Origin: Actinomycetes bacterium
GTDB lineage: Bacteria; Actinomycetota; CALGFH01
DNA: 5,989 nucleotides
Assembly: GCA_030152105.1 (NCBI GenBank)
Contig: JASLIH010000355.1
Span: 1-5,989 of the forward strand
Direction: 5' to 3'
The notes below the pieces were generated by a model. That model had not been told where the DNA came from and ran no database searches. It saw only the letters and a list, made by a program, of their open reading frames with translations. Of this stretch, positions 1 through 5,392 are shown piece by piece. A program made the translations under genes and the position numbers. Within the stretch, counting starts at the first letter, position 1. The number at the start of each line of letters is the position of its first letter.

Positions 1-945
1 CGTGAGCTTGCCCTGGGCGACCAGTCTGAGCAGCATCGGTGTCGTGGTGGCACTCACCAGGCCGGTGGTGATCGCGATGTCCTTGATCCACAGGTCCTGG
101 AGCTTCAGCTCCACCGACTTGCCGTGCACACCCACGTTCGCGACCGTCCCCCCGGGGCGGATGAGCTCGGTGGCCATCTCGAAGGTCGCCGGCACGCCCA
201 CGGCCTCGATGGCGACGTCCACACCCAGGCCGTCGGTCTTGGCCAGCACCGCATCCCGCCAGCCGGCCCCGCCGCTGTTGACGTCGTCAGTGGCGCCGAA
301 CCCCTTGGCCTGCTCGACCCGGTTGGCGTCGAGATCGATGGCGATGATGCGGGAGGCGCCGTAGAGCCCGGCGGTCATCATCGCCGCTAGACCCACCGGT
401 CCGGCACCGATGACGGCGACGACGTCGCCGGGCTCGACACGGCCGTTGCGCACCCCGATCTCAAAGCCGGTGGGCAGGATGTCGGAAAGCATGACCGCGG
501 CCTCGTCGCTCACACCCTCAGGCAGCCTGTGCAGGGAACTGTCAGCGAGGGGCACCCGCACATACTGCGCCTGGGTGCCATCGATGAGGTGGCCCAAGAT
601 CCAGCCGATGCCCGAGGTACCCTCGTCGTCCAGACAGTGCGCTGGCAGCTGCTGGTGGCAGTAGGAGCAGGAGCCGCACGAGGTGATGCAGGAAATGATG
701 ACGCGGTCTCCCACGGCGAGCTTGCTCACCGCCTGGCCGACCTCGGTGATCGTCCCCACCCCTTCGTGCCCGAGGATCCGCCCCTCGGTCACCGCCGGGA
801 CGTCCCCCTTGAGGATGTGCAGGTCGGTCCCGCAGATCGTGGTCGTGTCCACCTGCACGATCACATCAGTCGGGTTGATGATCTCCGGGTCGGGTGCCTC
901 CTCCCAGGCCTTCTGGCCCGGTCCGTGGTACACGAGCGCCTTCAT
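1..945 (-). CDS. Zinc-dependent alcohol dehydrogenase (MDR family), 3' end beyond window
   Basis: This would oxidise an alcohol or reduce an aldehyde with a nicotinamide cofactor in the cytoplasm; the substrate cannot be read from sequence. The frame is open for 315 codons from ATG at 945 to the window edge, so roughly the last 30-35 residues of a typical 345-350 residue member are missing. The GroES-like half carries the catalytic zinc ligands Cys38 (in ICGTD) and His60-Glu61 (in GHE), with Asp155 in the usual region of the later ligand. All four structural-zinc cysteines are present (Cys90, Cys93, Cys96, Cys104). The Rossmann motif GAGPVG is at 180-185, and Asp204 after the second strand suggests NAD rather than NADP. 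The start is fixed by AGGAGG at 953-958, seven bases upstream. It closely resembles the actinobacterial 'MKALVYHGPG...' dehydrogenases. No partner gene is adjacent. Confidence 0.95.
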   Translation of the reverse strand, partial: MKALVYHGPGQKAWEEAPDPEIINPTDVIVQVDTTTICGTDLHILKGDVPAVTEGRILGHEGVGTITEVGQAVSKLAVGDRVIISCITSCGSCSYCHQQLPAHCLDDEGTSGIGWILGHLIDGTQAQYVRVPLADSSLHRLPEGVSDEAAVMLSDILPTGFEIGVRNGRVEPGDVVAVIGAGPVGLAAMMTAGLYGASRIIAIDLDANRVEQAKGFGATDDVNSGGAGWRDAVLAKTDGLGVDVAIEAVGVPATFEMATELIRPGGTVANVGVHGKSVELKLQDLWIKDIAITTGLVSATTTPMLLRLVAQGKLT

Positions 946-952
946 CAGATGA

Positions 953-958
953 CCTCCT
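953..958 (-). promoter_or_regulatory. Ribosome binding site of the alcohol dehydrogenase
   Basis: A perfect AGGAGG on the minus strand lies seven bases before ATG 945 and decides the start. Confidence 0.85.
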
Positions 959-1120
959 GTCGTCGTGTGCCGACGCCGGTCGGCCAGGTGTGGCGGGTGC
1001 GCATGCACCACGCCCATCCTCGCGCCAGACCGATTGCCCTCGCAGGACGATCATCCCCCCCAACGGGCACGTCACGCGCAACAGGTCGAGCCGGTACGGA
1101 TGCTCCCACTGCTTCCCGCC

Positions 1121-1147
1121 GCCTGACCCCAATTGATCGTGTCAGGC
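1121..1147 (-). terminator. Inverted repeat between the small membrane protein gene and the dehydrogenase
   Basis: GCCTGAC at 1121-1127 pairs perfectly with GTCAGGC at 1141-1147 around a 13-base loop. On the minus strand it begins 35 bases after the stop of the small membrane protein gene (1183) and lies about 175 bases before the dehydrogenase start. It could end transcription of the upstream gene, although no T-run follows; it could equally be an operator for the dehydrogenase. The rest of 946-1182 shows no gene I can support. Confidence 0.35.
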
Positions 1148-1182
1148 CAATGTAGAGATCGCGATGGGTCGGCGGCTTCCTG

Positions 1183-1479
1183 CTACAGCGCTCCGACGAG
1201 CAGGTTGGCGAGGAGCGTGACGGTCGCCACGAGAGCGAGCAACATCCCCAGCGCGATGGGCAGGCAGCAGCCGTAGACCCGAACCCGTGGTCGTGTGTCG
1301 ATCCGCTCGTAGCCGTCGACGGTGGCATCGGTCTCGGCCGCCGGGACCGGGTCGAAGAAGTCGTAGACGTCGTAAGGGCTGTCGTCGGGCCGATCGAGCT
1401 CGAGCCTGGGGCGCGGGAGCTCCCGCCCCGGGATCTCCGTCGCAGCATGGAGCCCCGGATCGAACCGGCGACCGCATCC
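1183..1479 (-). CDS. Small protein with C-terminal membrane segment; start codon missing or frame shifted
   Basis: The frame ending at TAG 1185-1183 is clearly coding: from about 1440 nearly every codon ends in G or C. The protein has an acidic, proline-rich soluble part (LELDRPDDSPYDVYDFFDP), then RVRVYGCCLPIALG leading into a single hydrophobic C-terminal helix that ends the protein (ALGMLLALVATVTLLANLLVGAL). It is therefore probably a tail-anchored or single-pass membrane protein with a paired cysteine at the membrane edge. The coordinates give the whole open frame after the in-frame TAA at 1482-1480. Within it there is no ATG, GTG or TTG before the membrane helix. ATG codons at 1532, 1517 and 1449 lie in a neighbouring frame that is also G/C-rich at third positions, so a one-base indel near 1440 is likely, either real or a sequencing error. 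I do not recognise the family with certainty. Confidence 0.6.
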   Translation of the reverse strand, partial: GCGRRFDPGLHAATEIPGRELPRPRLELDRPDDSPYDVYDFFDPVPAAETDATVDGYERIDTRPRVRVYGCCLPIALGMLLALVATVTLLANLLVGAL

Positions 1480-1510
1480 TTACCATTGATGTGCGGGTGG
1501 TTCACGACGC

Positions 1511-1533
1511 CATGCATTACCTCGCGATGCATG
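1511..1533. repeat. 7-bp inverted repeat built on ATGCAT
   Basis: CATGCAT at 1511-1517 and ATGCATG at 1527-1533 form a perfect inverted repeat with a nine-base spacer. Each arm contains the self-complementary hexamer ATGCAT, so they also read as direct repeats. It sits just upstream of the start-less small membrane protein and could be a regulator site; nothing in the sequence proves this. Confidence 0.4.
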
Positions 1534-1738
1534 ACAACCGCGCAGGTGGAAGGGCCTGGCCAAGATTGGCCTGGCAGGGCTTGGTGAGGTCATGCGTAGC
1601 GAAGTTTCTGGCAAATCCCTGGCAAGGACTCGAGCAACTCGCCGAGCTCCAGCTGGCTTCGCACCCCTGGGGGGCACATTTCATTCTCTCTGGATGAGGT
1701 CAGGGGATCGGGGCTCTGCCATGCTGACCGAACACGGC

Positions 1739-1763
1739 TCGGACGACCGGCCCGATCGTCCGA
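1739..1763. promoter_or_regulatory. 8-bp inverted repeat upstream of the membrane protein gene
   Basis: TCGGACGA at 1739-1746 is perfectly complementary to TCGTCCGA at 1756-1763, with a nine-base spacer. It ends 57 bases before ATG 1821. That distance suits an operator or a leader hairpin for that gene, but function is inferred from position only. Confidence 0.4.
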
Positions 1764-1820
1764 CAGCGCTGCTTGCTGGCGTTGCGCTAGGACGCGGTGG
1801 CGGGCAGAGGAGGCTCGCGC

Positions 1821-2504
1821 ATGCCCGAGCAGATGAACGTTGAGGTCGCCCACAAACTGAGCGAGCGTGAACAGGCATCCGGCGAGAAACGCCGCTGGGA
1901 AGAGCTGATCGAGATCTTGGAGGTCGTGGTGCTCGCGATGGCCGCGATCGCCACCGCCTGGAGTGGCTACCAGGCCGCCAAGGGAGACGGTCAGCAGTCG
2001 GTGCTGTACTCAGATGCGAGCGTGGACCGTATCCAAGCCAACACCGCCGCCACCCTGGGCCAGCAGCGACTGGCAGCCGACGGCGCCATGTTCAGCGCCT
2101 GGCTGCAGGCCCGAGCGGCCCGCGATCCACAACTCCAGGCGACGTTTGTGCGCCGGTTCAGCCCCGAGTACCGGGCGGCCTTCGGGGCCTGGCTGGAGAC
2201 CGACCCGTTCACCAACCCGGACGCGCCACCGGGGCCCGGCTACATGCCCGAGTACCACAACCCGCAGATGGAGCAGGCCGTCCAGTTGAACGAGAAGGCC
2301 GTGACCTTGGAGGAGGCCGGGACAGAGGCGCGCCATACCGCCGAGGAGTACGTCCGCGCGACCGTCCTGTTCGCGCTGGTGCTGTTCCTGATCGCGGTGG
2401 GCCAGCGCTTCCGGCTCCGGGGCGTACGTATCGCGACGATCTTGATGGCCCTGGGGCTGTTCGCCTACGGCCTCTTCGACATCGCCACCCTGACACCGCT
2501 CTAG
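1821..2504 (+). CDS. Three-helix membrane protein of unknown function (ATAWSGYQAA type)
   Basis: This is a 227-residue integral membrane protein. A charged N-terminus (1-31; AHKLSEREQASGEKRRWEEL) precedes helix 1 at about 32-50, which carries the motif AIATAWSGYQAA seen in a widespread group of uncharacterised bacterial membrane proteins. About 125 residues follow, rich in Ala, Gln and Glu (VDRIQANTAATLGQQR, a Pro/Gly segment around DAPPGPGYMPEYHNP, then EKAVTLEEAGTEARHTAEEY). Helix 2 spans about 179-194 and helix 3 about 203-222. With the basic QRFRLRGVR between helices 2 and 3 on the inside, the long segment would face outside. ATG 1821 is chosen because AGGAGG lies seven bases before it; a GTG at 1797 in the same frame lacks this site. 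It is transcribed alone, with no plus-strand partner nearby. The reaction or partner is unknown. Confidence 0.9.
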   Translation: MPEQMNVEVAHKLSEREQASGEKRRWEELIEILEVVVLAMAAIATAWSGYQAAKGDGQQSVLYSDASVDRIQANTAATLGQQRLAADGAMFSAWLQARAARDPQLQATFVRRFSPEYRAAFGAWLETDPFTNPDAPPGPGYMPEYHNPQMEQAVQLNEKAVTLEEAGTEARHTAEEYVRATVLFALVLFLIAVGQRFRLRGVRIATILMALGLFAYGLFDIATLTPL

Positions 2505-2792
2505 ATTCCTGAACGGCGTCGCTGTCATGGCGCATGGCGAGTCGAGCCGGCGGACGTCCGAGGTCGCTGTCCTTGGCAGACGACCTGTACCGTAGGGATG
2601 CTTGCCTGAGCGACCGGCGGAGATAGAAGGTGCGCCATGCGCATCCAGCAGTCCAGCCCACGCCGACCGACCCACCCTCGAGCAACTCTTGGACCAGGTC
2701 GGAGGTCGAGTCCAGCCAGCACCAGACAATCCTTTGGTGACGCCTGGTGGACTGCCAAACGGACTACCACCACCTGCGCCACGGCTTGGTTG
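2505..2792. other. No recognisable gene; possibly degraded coding sequence
   Basis: Several frames give short protein-like stretches, for example DRPTLEQLLDQVGGRV on the plus strand at about 2665-2712 and RLVDCQTDYHHLRHGL in another plus frame at about 2740-2787. None runs far or matches a family I know. Third-position GC is mixed, unlike the intact genes, which fits decayed coding DNA. The hairpin at 2561-2586 is the only clear structure. Confidence 0.4.
2561..2586 (+). terminator. Possible terminator hairpin after the membrane protein gene
   Basis: AGGTCG-CTG at 2561-2569 pairs with CAG-A-CGACCT at 2577-2586, a nine-pair stem with one bulged A and a seven-base loop. It starts 56 bases after the TAG at 2502-2504. 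There is no T-run. Confidence 0.35.
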
Positions 2793-3053
2793 CTAGCCGC
2801 TGGCCAGGGGCCTGGGTTGTCCCGAGTGTCCAGACGGCGTCTCCGGCGCTGGCGGCGGGGGCGGTGGCGTGAGGTCGGCGGGCAGCAAGGCCGAGGCCAC
2901 CAGCCCGATCGCGGCCAAGGTGGCCAGCGCCAGCCCATAGAAGCGTCCCGGGGACGAGGTCAGGCCAACGACCAGGATGGTCCCGCCGATCGCGGTGCCC
3001 AGGCAGGAGCCGAGTTTGGACACGCTGCGCGACAGGCCCGAGATCTCGCCCTG
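2793..3053 (-). pseudogene. C-terminal fragment of an MFS transporter (DHA2-like drug/proton antiporter)
   Basis: The minus frame ending at TAG 2795-2793 reads QGEISGLSRSVSKLGSCLGT, then AIGGTILVVGL, then FYGLALATLAAIGLVASALLP. This is the pattern of the last two membrane helices of 14-helix MFS exporters, where 'GE-SG-SRSVSNLGSSLGTAI-G' is conserved. A proline-rich tail (six prolines in a row) follows. Upstream, homology stops near 3053 and an in-frame TAG lies about 20 codons before the GTG at 3023, so some 400 residues are missing. The only in-frame start, GTG 3023, has no ribosome binding site and would begin inside a conserved motif. I infer a truncated, non-functional remnant; expression as a 76-residue peptide is possible but unlikely. 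Confidence 0.7.
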
Positions 3054-3093
3054 CGGCTGACCTCCTGGAGAGCGCGAACAAGTCCGCAGCTAG

Positions 3094-3386
3094 CCTAGCC
3101 TTACCGTCCTGCCGTCTTGGTTGGCCTCGGTCGCGGCGGAGATCCAAGCCAAGGCCGGGCAGATCCACGCATCACTCACGGCGATCGACCGCGCCGAAGG
3201 TTCACTGGCCCTCGGCCGCGAGGGGCCAGTGTGGATGGACTACTACGACACCACACGCCTCCAGAGCTCCAGGAATCCCGGGGCGGTTCAGGTCGAGCTG
3301 GCCCGGCGTCACGGCTGTGTCCTGGAGCTGGTTCCCGGGTCGGCGAGTACGTCCGGACCGGAGGGGCGGTGTTCGCCGTCCAGGCC
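3094..3386 (+). pseudogene. Frameshifted fragment resembling the internal domain of DUF2254 membrane proteins
   Basis: The plus frame is open from just after the TAG at 3091-3093 and is strongly G/C-ending. It reads LASVAAEIQAKAGQIHASLT, MDYYDTTRLQ, then GAVQVELARRHGCVLELVP up to 3336. The similarity then continues one frame over from 3336 as RVGEYVRTGGAVFAV to about 3380. Joined, VELARRHGCVLELVP-RVGEYV-TG-AVFAV matches what I recall of the soluble region of DUF2254 proteins. Losing one C from a CCCC run at 3334-3337 explains the shift. Nothing like the N-terminal helices or the C-terminal domain is present. The part before 3283 is coding-like but I cannot assign it with confidence. Confidence 0.5.
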
Positions 3387-3617
3387 TGCCAGCAGTCACC
3401 CAGGGGACGCAACCGCCCCACGAGCCCAAGGAGAAGACTCTATGGCCCGGGCTCGGAATGGCACGGCCGGGGAGGACGACCGAGGCTCCGGCCTGATGGT
3501 GACGGCACCAGCCGAGGCAATGGGTGAGGCCCGTCCAGGGCGACCCGAGCCTCGTTGGCAGCATGCCGCTCACGGCTCGACAGATCCTTGCCGGTACTCC
3601 GCAAGCTGCAGGTGCGG
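3387..3617. other. No supported gene between the DUF2254-like remnant and the DUF4235-like gene
   Basis: A plus-strand ATG at 3442 has a good AAGGAG eight bases upstream, but its frame soon runs antisense to the gene at 3618-3857 with a serine/arginine-rich shadow composition. On the minus strand the sequence is the trailer of the DUF4235-like gene; I see only a weak 5-bp stem-loop (CTTGC/GCAAG) there and no clear terminator. Confidence 0.35.
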
Positions 3618-3857
3618 CTACGCCTCTTCCCGGTGCAGCTTGGTGGGGGGCAGCTCGCCGGTGACCCGCTCCCACACCTTGTCGATCAGCTTGCGTACCA
3701 CCAGCAGGACGATCGCCGAGACCACCGCGAACACGATCCGCTTGGCGAGCAGGCGCGCCTCGGCCGGGGCACGCTCGGCGAGCTCGCCCACCTTCTCCTC
3801 CACCTGCTCCCGGGCCTGCTCAACTTCCCGGGCGGCCTTGGCTACGGGGTCACTCAC
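3618..3857 (-). CDS. Small membrane protein, DUF4235-like with a DUF3618-like N-terminus
   Basis: This is a complete 79-residue protein. Residues 1-38 form a charged amphipathic or coiled region (AREVEQAREQVEEKVGELAE), similar to the start of DUF3618 proteins. One membrane helix follows at about 41-55 (IVFAVVSAIVLLVV). The tail RKLIDKVWERVTGELPPTKL matches the 'W-K-TG-EPP' ending I associate with DUF4235. The start is GTG 3857, preceded by AAGGAGGA at good spacing. Proteins of this type are common in actinobacteria, usually next to phage-holin-family genes; their role is unknown. The GTG overlaps the TGA (3856-3854) of an upstream frame, suggesting former translational coupling to the holin-like remnant listed separately. 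The gene is the only intact one between 2505 and 4548. Confidence 0.85.
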   Translation of the reverse strand: MSDPVAKAAREVEQAREQVEEKVGELAERAPAEARLLAKRIVFAVVSAIVLLVVRKLIDKVWERVTGELPPTKLHREEA

Positions 3858-3971
3858 CGGTTCTCCTCCTTCAGCATCGTCGTGGTCCTGGTCGGCTCGG
3901 CCCGGGCCGCTAGGGCGCCGACCGCTGCTTGGTGCCACCGGGTCGAGCATGGCGGTGACGATGAGCTGCCC
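3854..3971 (-). pseudogene. Possible C-terminal remnant of a phage-holin-family membrane protein
   Basis: The minus frame ending at TGA 3856-3854 finishes with ALAARAEPTRTTTMLKEENR. This resembles the 'P-T-ETLKED' tail of actinobacterial holin-family (DUF1469-type) proteins, which often precede DUF3618/DUF4235 genes. Just upstream, in a neighbouring frame at about 3930-3971, comes GQLIVTAMLDPVA, which could be the end of the last membrane helix before a frameshift. No convincing N-terminal part was found. The TGA overlaps the GTG of the downstream gene, as expected for a once-coupled pair. The similarity is short, so this is a tentative call. Confidence 0.3.
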
Positions 3972-4110
3972 GCGGTCACCATGGCCACGCCAAGCCCGAT
4001 CGGACCGCTGATCGCCCAGGCGATGGTGCGTGGTGGGTGGCCACGCTGGTTCCTCCAGTGCTCCGGCGCCCGATACCAGGCTGGCGGCGCAGGCCGGCAC
4101 GAACCGCACG

Positions 4111-4254
4111 CTGGGTGCCCGCCATGCCGGTGTGCCCCGCGAGATCCTAGTTGTCCTACTATCGGCGCCGCCTGCCGGTCTGTCCACCGATCGCCTCGTG
4201 CAGGCGCACCGGCGCCGCTCGGTACGGGGCACGCCGACGCTCGGTCGAGCATGA
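4111..4254 (+). pseudogene. Possible fragment of a winged-helix/GAF-type regulator C-terminus
   Basis: A plus frame with about three quarters of its codons ending in G or C reads TLGARHAGVPREILVVLLSA, then PPAGLSTDRLVQAHRRR, then GTPTLGRA and a TGA. 'RHAEIL-LLA-HP-GLS-D-LA' followed by 'TVRAEMSRLRR' is typical of the C-terminal helix-turn-helix of actinobacterial GAF-containing regulators. The fragment fits the first part, then degenerates. There is no start, no ribosome binding site and no sensor domain. This rests on pattern memory only and could be chance. Confidence 0.25.
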
Positions 4255-4306
4255 GCGTGGGCGGGCCGTCGGTCGTGCACCCGAAGGCGACCCCGGCTCC
4301 TGGGCA

Positions 4307-4426
4307 GATGCGCGTCGACGCGGTCGGCGACCACATCCGCCGGTGTTCGCCCGGCGGAAGATTGTCGGACACCGCGACCTTCGGCGGTGCCATATACACG
4401 GCGTAGTCGAGATCGGTCGTGGCCAT
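4307..4426 (-). pseudogene. N-terminal remnant of an MBL-fold-like metallo-hydrolase
   Basis: From ATG 4426 the frame reads MATTDLDYAVYMAPPKVAVS, then DNLPPGEHRRMWSPTASTRI. This matches the N-terminus of actinobacterial MBL-fold hydrolases ('LDYAVYMAP---V-SDLPPG--RRMWSPTSSTLI'). In those proteins the next residues are 'GERDAVLVD' and later the zinc-binding HGHGDH motif. Here the frame turns into unrelated sequence after codon 40, and no HxHxDH motif occurs in any minus frame downstream. The upstream AAGGGA directly abuts the ATG, which is poor spacing. I infer that about 80% of the gene is deleted or scrambled, leaving no activity. Confidence 0.6.
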
Positions 4427-4496
4427 TCCCTTGATCGATCGGCTGATGCATGCCTGCGGTGCCAGCGGTGACTGCCGTAACGCCCTCGGCGGATGT

Positions 4497-4537
4497 GGCG
4501 GCGTGGACGTGCGTGCTGAGGGCGCGTCCACGCCACC
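4497..4537 (-). terminator. Strong hairpin terminator after the alpha/beta hydrolase
   Basis: GGCGGCGTGGACG at 4497-4509 pairs with CGTCCACGCCACC at 4525-4537, 13 pairs including one wobble, around a 15-base loop. It begins 11 bases after the TGA of the hydrolase on the minus strand. No T-run follows, as is common in high-GC actinobacteria. Confidence 0.7.
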
Positions 4538-4548
4538 GTGGGCTCAGG

Positions 4549-5250
4549 TCAGTTGTCGGTGGTGACCGTTTGGGCAGCTGTTTCGATCAGGTCGACGACG
4601 TCGGCCGGATGGGAGACCATGGCGACGTGGCTGGACGGTACCTCGACGGTGGTGGCGCCCATCCGGGCGGCGAACTGACGCTCGGCGTCGGGCGGGAGGG
4701 CCTCGTCGTCCTTGGCGATCAGGAACCACGTCGGTAGCGACTTCCAGGCCGGCTGGCCCATCACGTCGTTGAACGCCGAGCCGGCGATCGGCTGCTGCAC
4801 GGCGTGCATCACCCGGGCCTTGGCGCGGTCGACATCGGCGGCGAAGTGGTTCACGAAGTCTTCCTCGGACAGCCAGGCGAAGCCCTGCGCGTCGGTAGTC
4901 ATGTGCTCCAACGCCGGCGTGACCGGGCCCTGCGACAGCAGTGCGCCCAGCGACTCGCCCTTGTCCAGGCCGAAGGCGGCGACGTAGACCAGGCCGGCCA
5001 CGTTCGGGGTGTCTGCACCCATGGCGGTCATGATCTGGCCACCATAGGAGTGGCCGGCGACGATCGTCGGGCCGTCCTGGACATTGAGCACCTGCCGCAG
5101 CCGGGCGACGTCGTCGTTCAGCGACGTGAGCGGGAACTGCGGTGCGGTGACGTGGTAGCCCTCGGCCTGCAGCCGTTCGATGACGGCGCTCCAGCTCGAG
5201 CCGTCGGCCCAGGCGCCGTGGACAAGGACGATGTTGGGTCGGGTGGTCAT
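4549..5250 (-). CDS. Alpha/beta hydrolase (esterase-like), complete
   Basis: This is a 233-residue cytoplasmic alpha/beta-fold hydrolase with no signal peptide. The first strand and oxyanion loop read NIVLVHGAWADGSSW (6-20). The nucleophile elbow GHSYGG places Ser68 as catalytic. The acid is Asp181 or Asp182 in LIAKDDEALPP, and the histidine is His208 in SSHVAMVSHP. All triad members are present and the length is normal for the compact EstC/hydroxynitrile-lyase-like members of the superfamily. These are usually annotated simply as alpha/beta hydrolases acting on small esters or similar bonds; the substrate is not known. ATG 5250 is supported by AAAGGA six bases upstream. The upstream neighbour is a paralogue 142 bases away, with a hairpin between them, so this gene probably has its own promoter. 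Confidence 0.95.
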   Translation of the reverse strand: MTTRPNIVLVHGAWADGSSWSAVIERLQAEGYHVTAPQFPLTSLNDDVARLRQVLNVQDGPTIVAGHSYGGQIMTAMGADTPNVAGLVYVAAFGLDKGESLGALLSQGPVTPALEHMTTDAQGFAWLSEEDFVNHFAADVDRAKARVMHAVQQPIAGSAFNDVMGQPAWKSLPTWFLIAKDDEALPPDAERQFAARMGATTVEVPSSHVAMVSHPADVVDLIETAAQTVTTDN

Positions 5251-5256
5251 GGCGGT

Positions 5257-5262
5257 TCCTTT
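5257..5262 (-). promoter_or_regulatory. Ribosome binding site of the complete hydrolase
   Basis: AAAGGA on the minus strand, six bases before ATG 5250, supports that start. Confidence 0.6.
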
Positions 5263-5333
5263 CGTCGCTGGACATGCGGGGACTAGCTGAAGATGGCCTG
5301 GCCCGGCTCTGGCCGTAGCTGCACCGTTCGATC

Positions 5334-5347
5334 GTGCGATGTGCGAT
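5334..5347. repeat. Tandem heptamer GTGCGAT x2 between the two hydrolase genes
   Basis: GTGCGAT occurs twice head to tail at 5334-5340 and 5341-5347, next to the palindrome CGATCG at 5329-5334. It lies about 85-95 bases upstream of the complete hydrolase, where a promoter or operator would be expected. Function is inferred from position only. Confidence 0.3.
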
Positions 5348-5351
5348 CCGC

Positions 5352-5384
5352 GCCGGACGACAGCGGTGGTGGCCGCCGTCCGGC
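5352..5384 (-). terminator. Hairpin terminator after the upstream hydrolase
   Basis: GCCGGACG at 5352-5359 pairs perfectly with CGTCCGGC at 5377-5384. The stem continues with GCGG/CCGC (5363-5366 with 5373-5376) after a three-base bulge, around a six-base loop. It begins eight bases after the TGA at 5395-5393. There is no T-run. Confidence 0.65.
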
Positions 5385-5392
5385 ACGGTTCG

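Larger units (their letters stand above)
1480..1820. other. Gene-free stretch upstream of the three-helix membrane protein
   Basis: No reading frame here has convincing protein character on either strand. A plus-strand frame ending near 1697 has moderate third-position GC but a Trp-rich, unrecognisable product. The stretch holds short repeated elements: GGCCTGGC appears twice around 1554-1576, TGGCAA twice around 1607-1625, and there are two inverted repeats (1511-1533 and 1739-1763, listed separately). It presumably contains the promoter for the gene at 1821, but I could not identify clear -35 and -10 boxes. Confidence 0.5.

Noticed and set aside
529..1155. Long plus-strand open frame over the dehydrogenase gene
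   Set aside because: It is antisense to the alcohol dehydrogenase, which has complete zinc and cofactor motifs; the product is low-complexity His/Arg/Asp-rich.
1445..1490. tRNA-like 3' end on the minus strand (GGTCGCCGGTTCGATCC followed by GGGGCTCCA)
   Set aside because: The TTCGATC loop and a terminal CCA look right, but the T-stem does not pair at five positions, the acceptor spacing before CCA is too short, and no D-arm or anticodon arm precedes it. It could be a relic of a tRNA 3' end, but I cannot support it.
2573..2599. Possible promoter TTGGCA ... TAGGGAT on the plus strand
   Set aside because: The spacer is only about 14 bases, the -10 box is poor, it overlaps the hairpin at 2561-2586, and no supported gene follows.
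2010..2729. Long minus-strand open frame over the three-helix membrane protein
   Set aside because: It is antisense to the plus-strand gene with its clear helices and ribosome binding site; no domain is recognisable in it.
3442..4011. Plus-strand open frame with a good ribosome binding site (AAGGAG, eight bases before ATG 3442)
   Set aside because: From 3618 it runs antisense to the well-supported DUF4235-like gene, and its product there is serine/arginine-rich shadow sequence with no recognisable domain.
3555..4406. 283-codon plus-strand open frame
   Set aside because: It crosses opposite the DUF4235-like gene and the MBL-fold remnant, has Cys/Arg/His-rich shadow composition and no plausible ribosome binding site.
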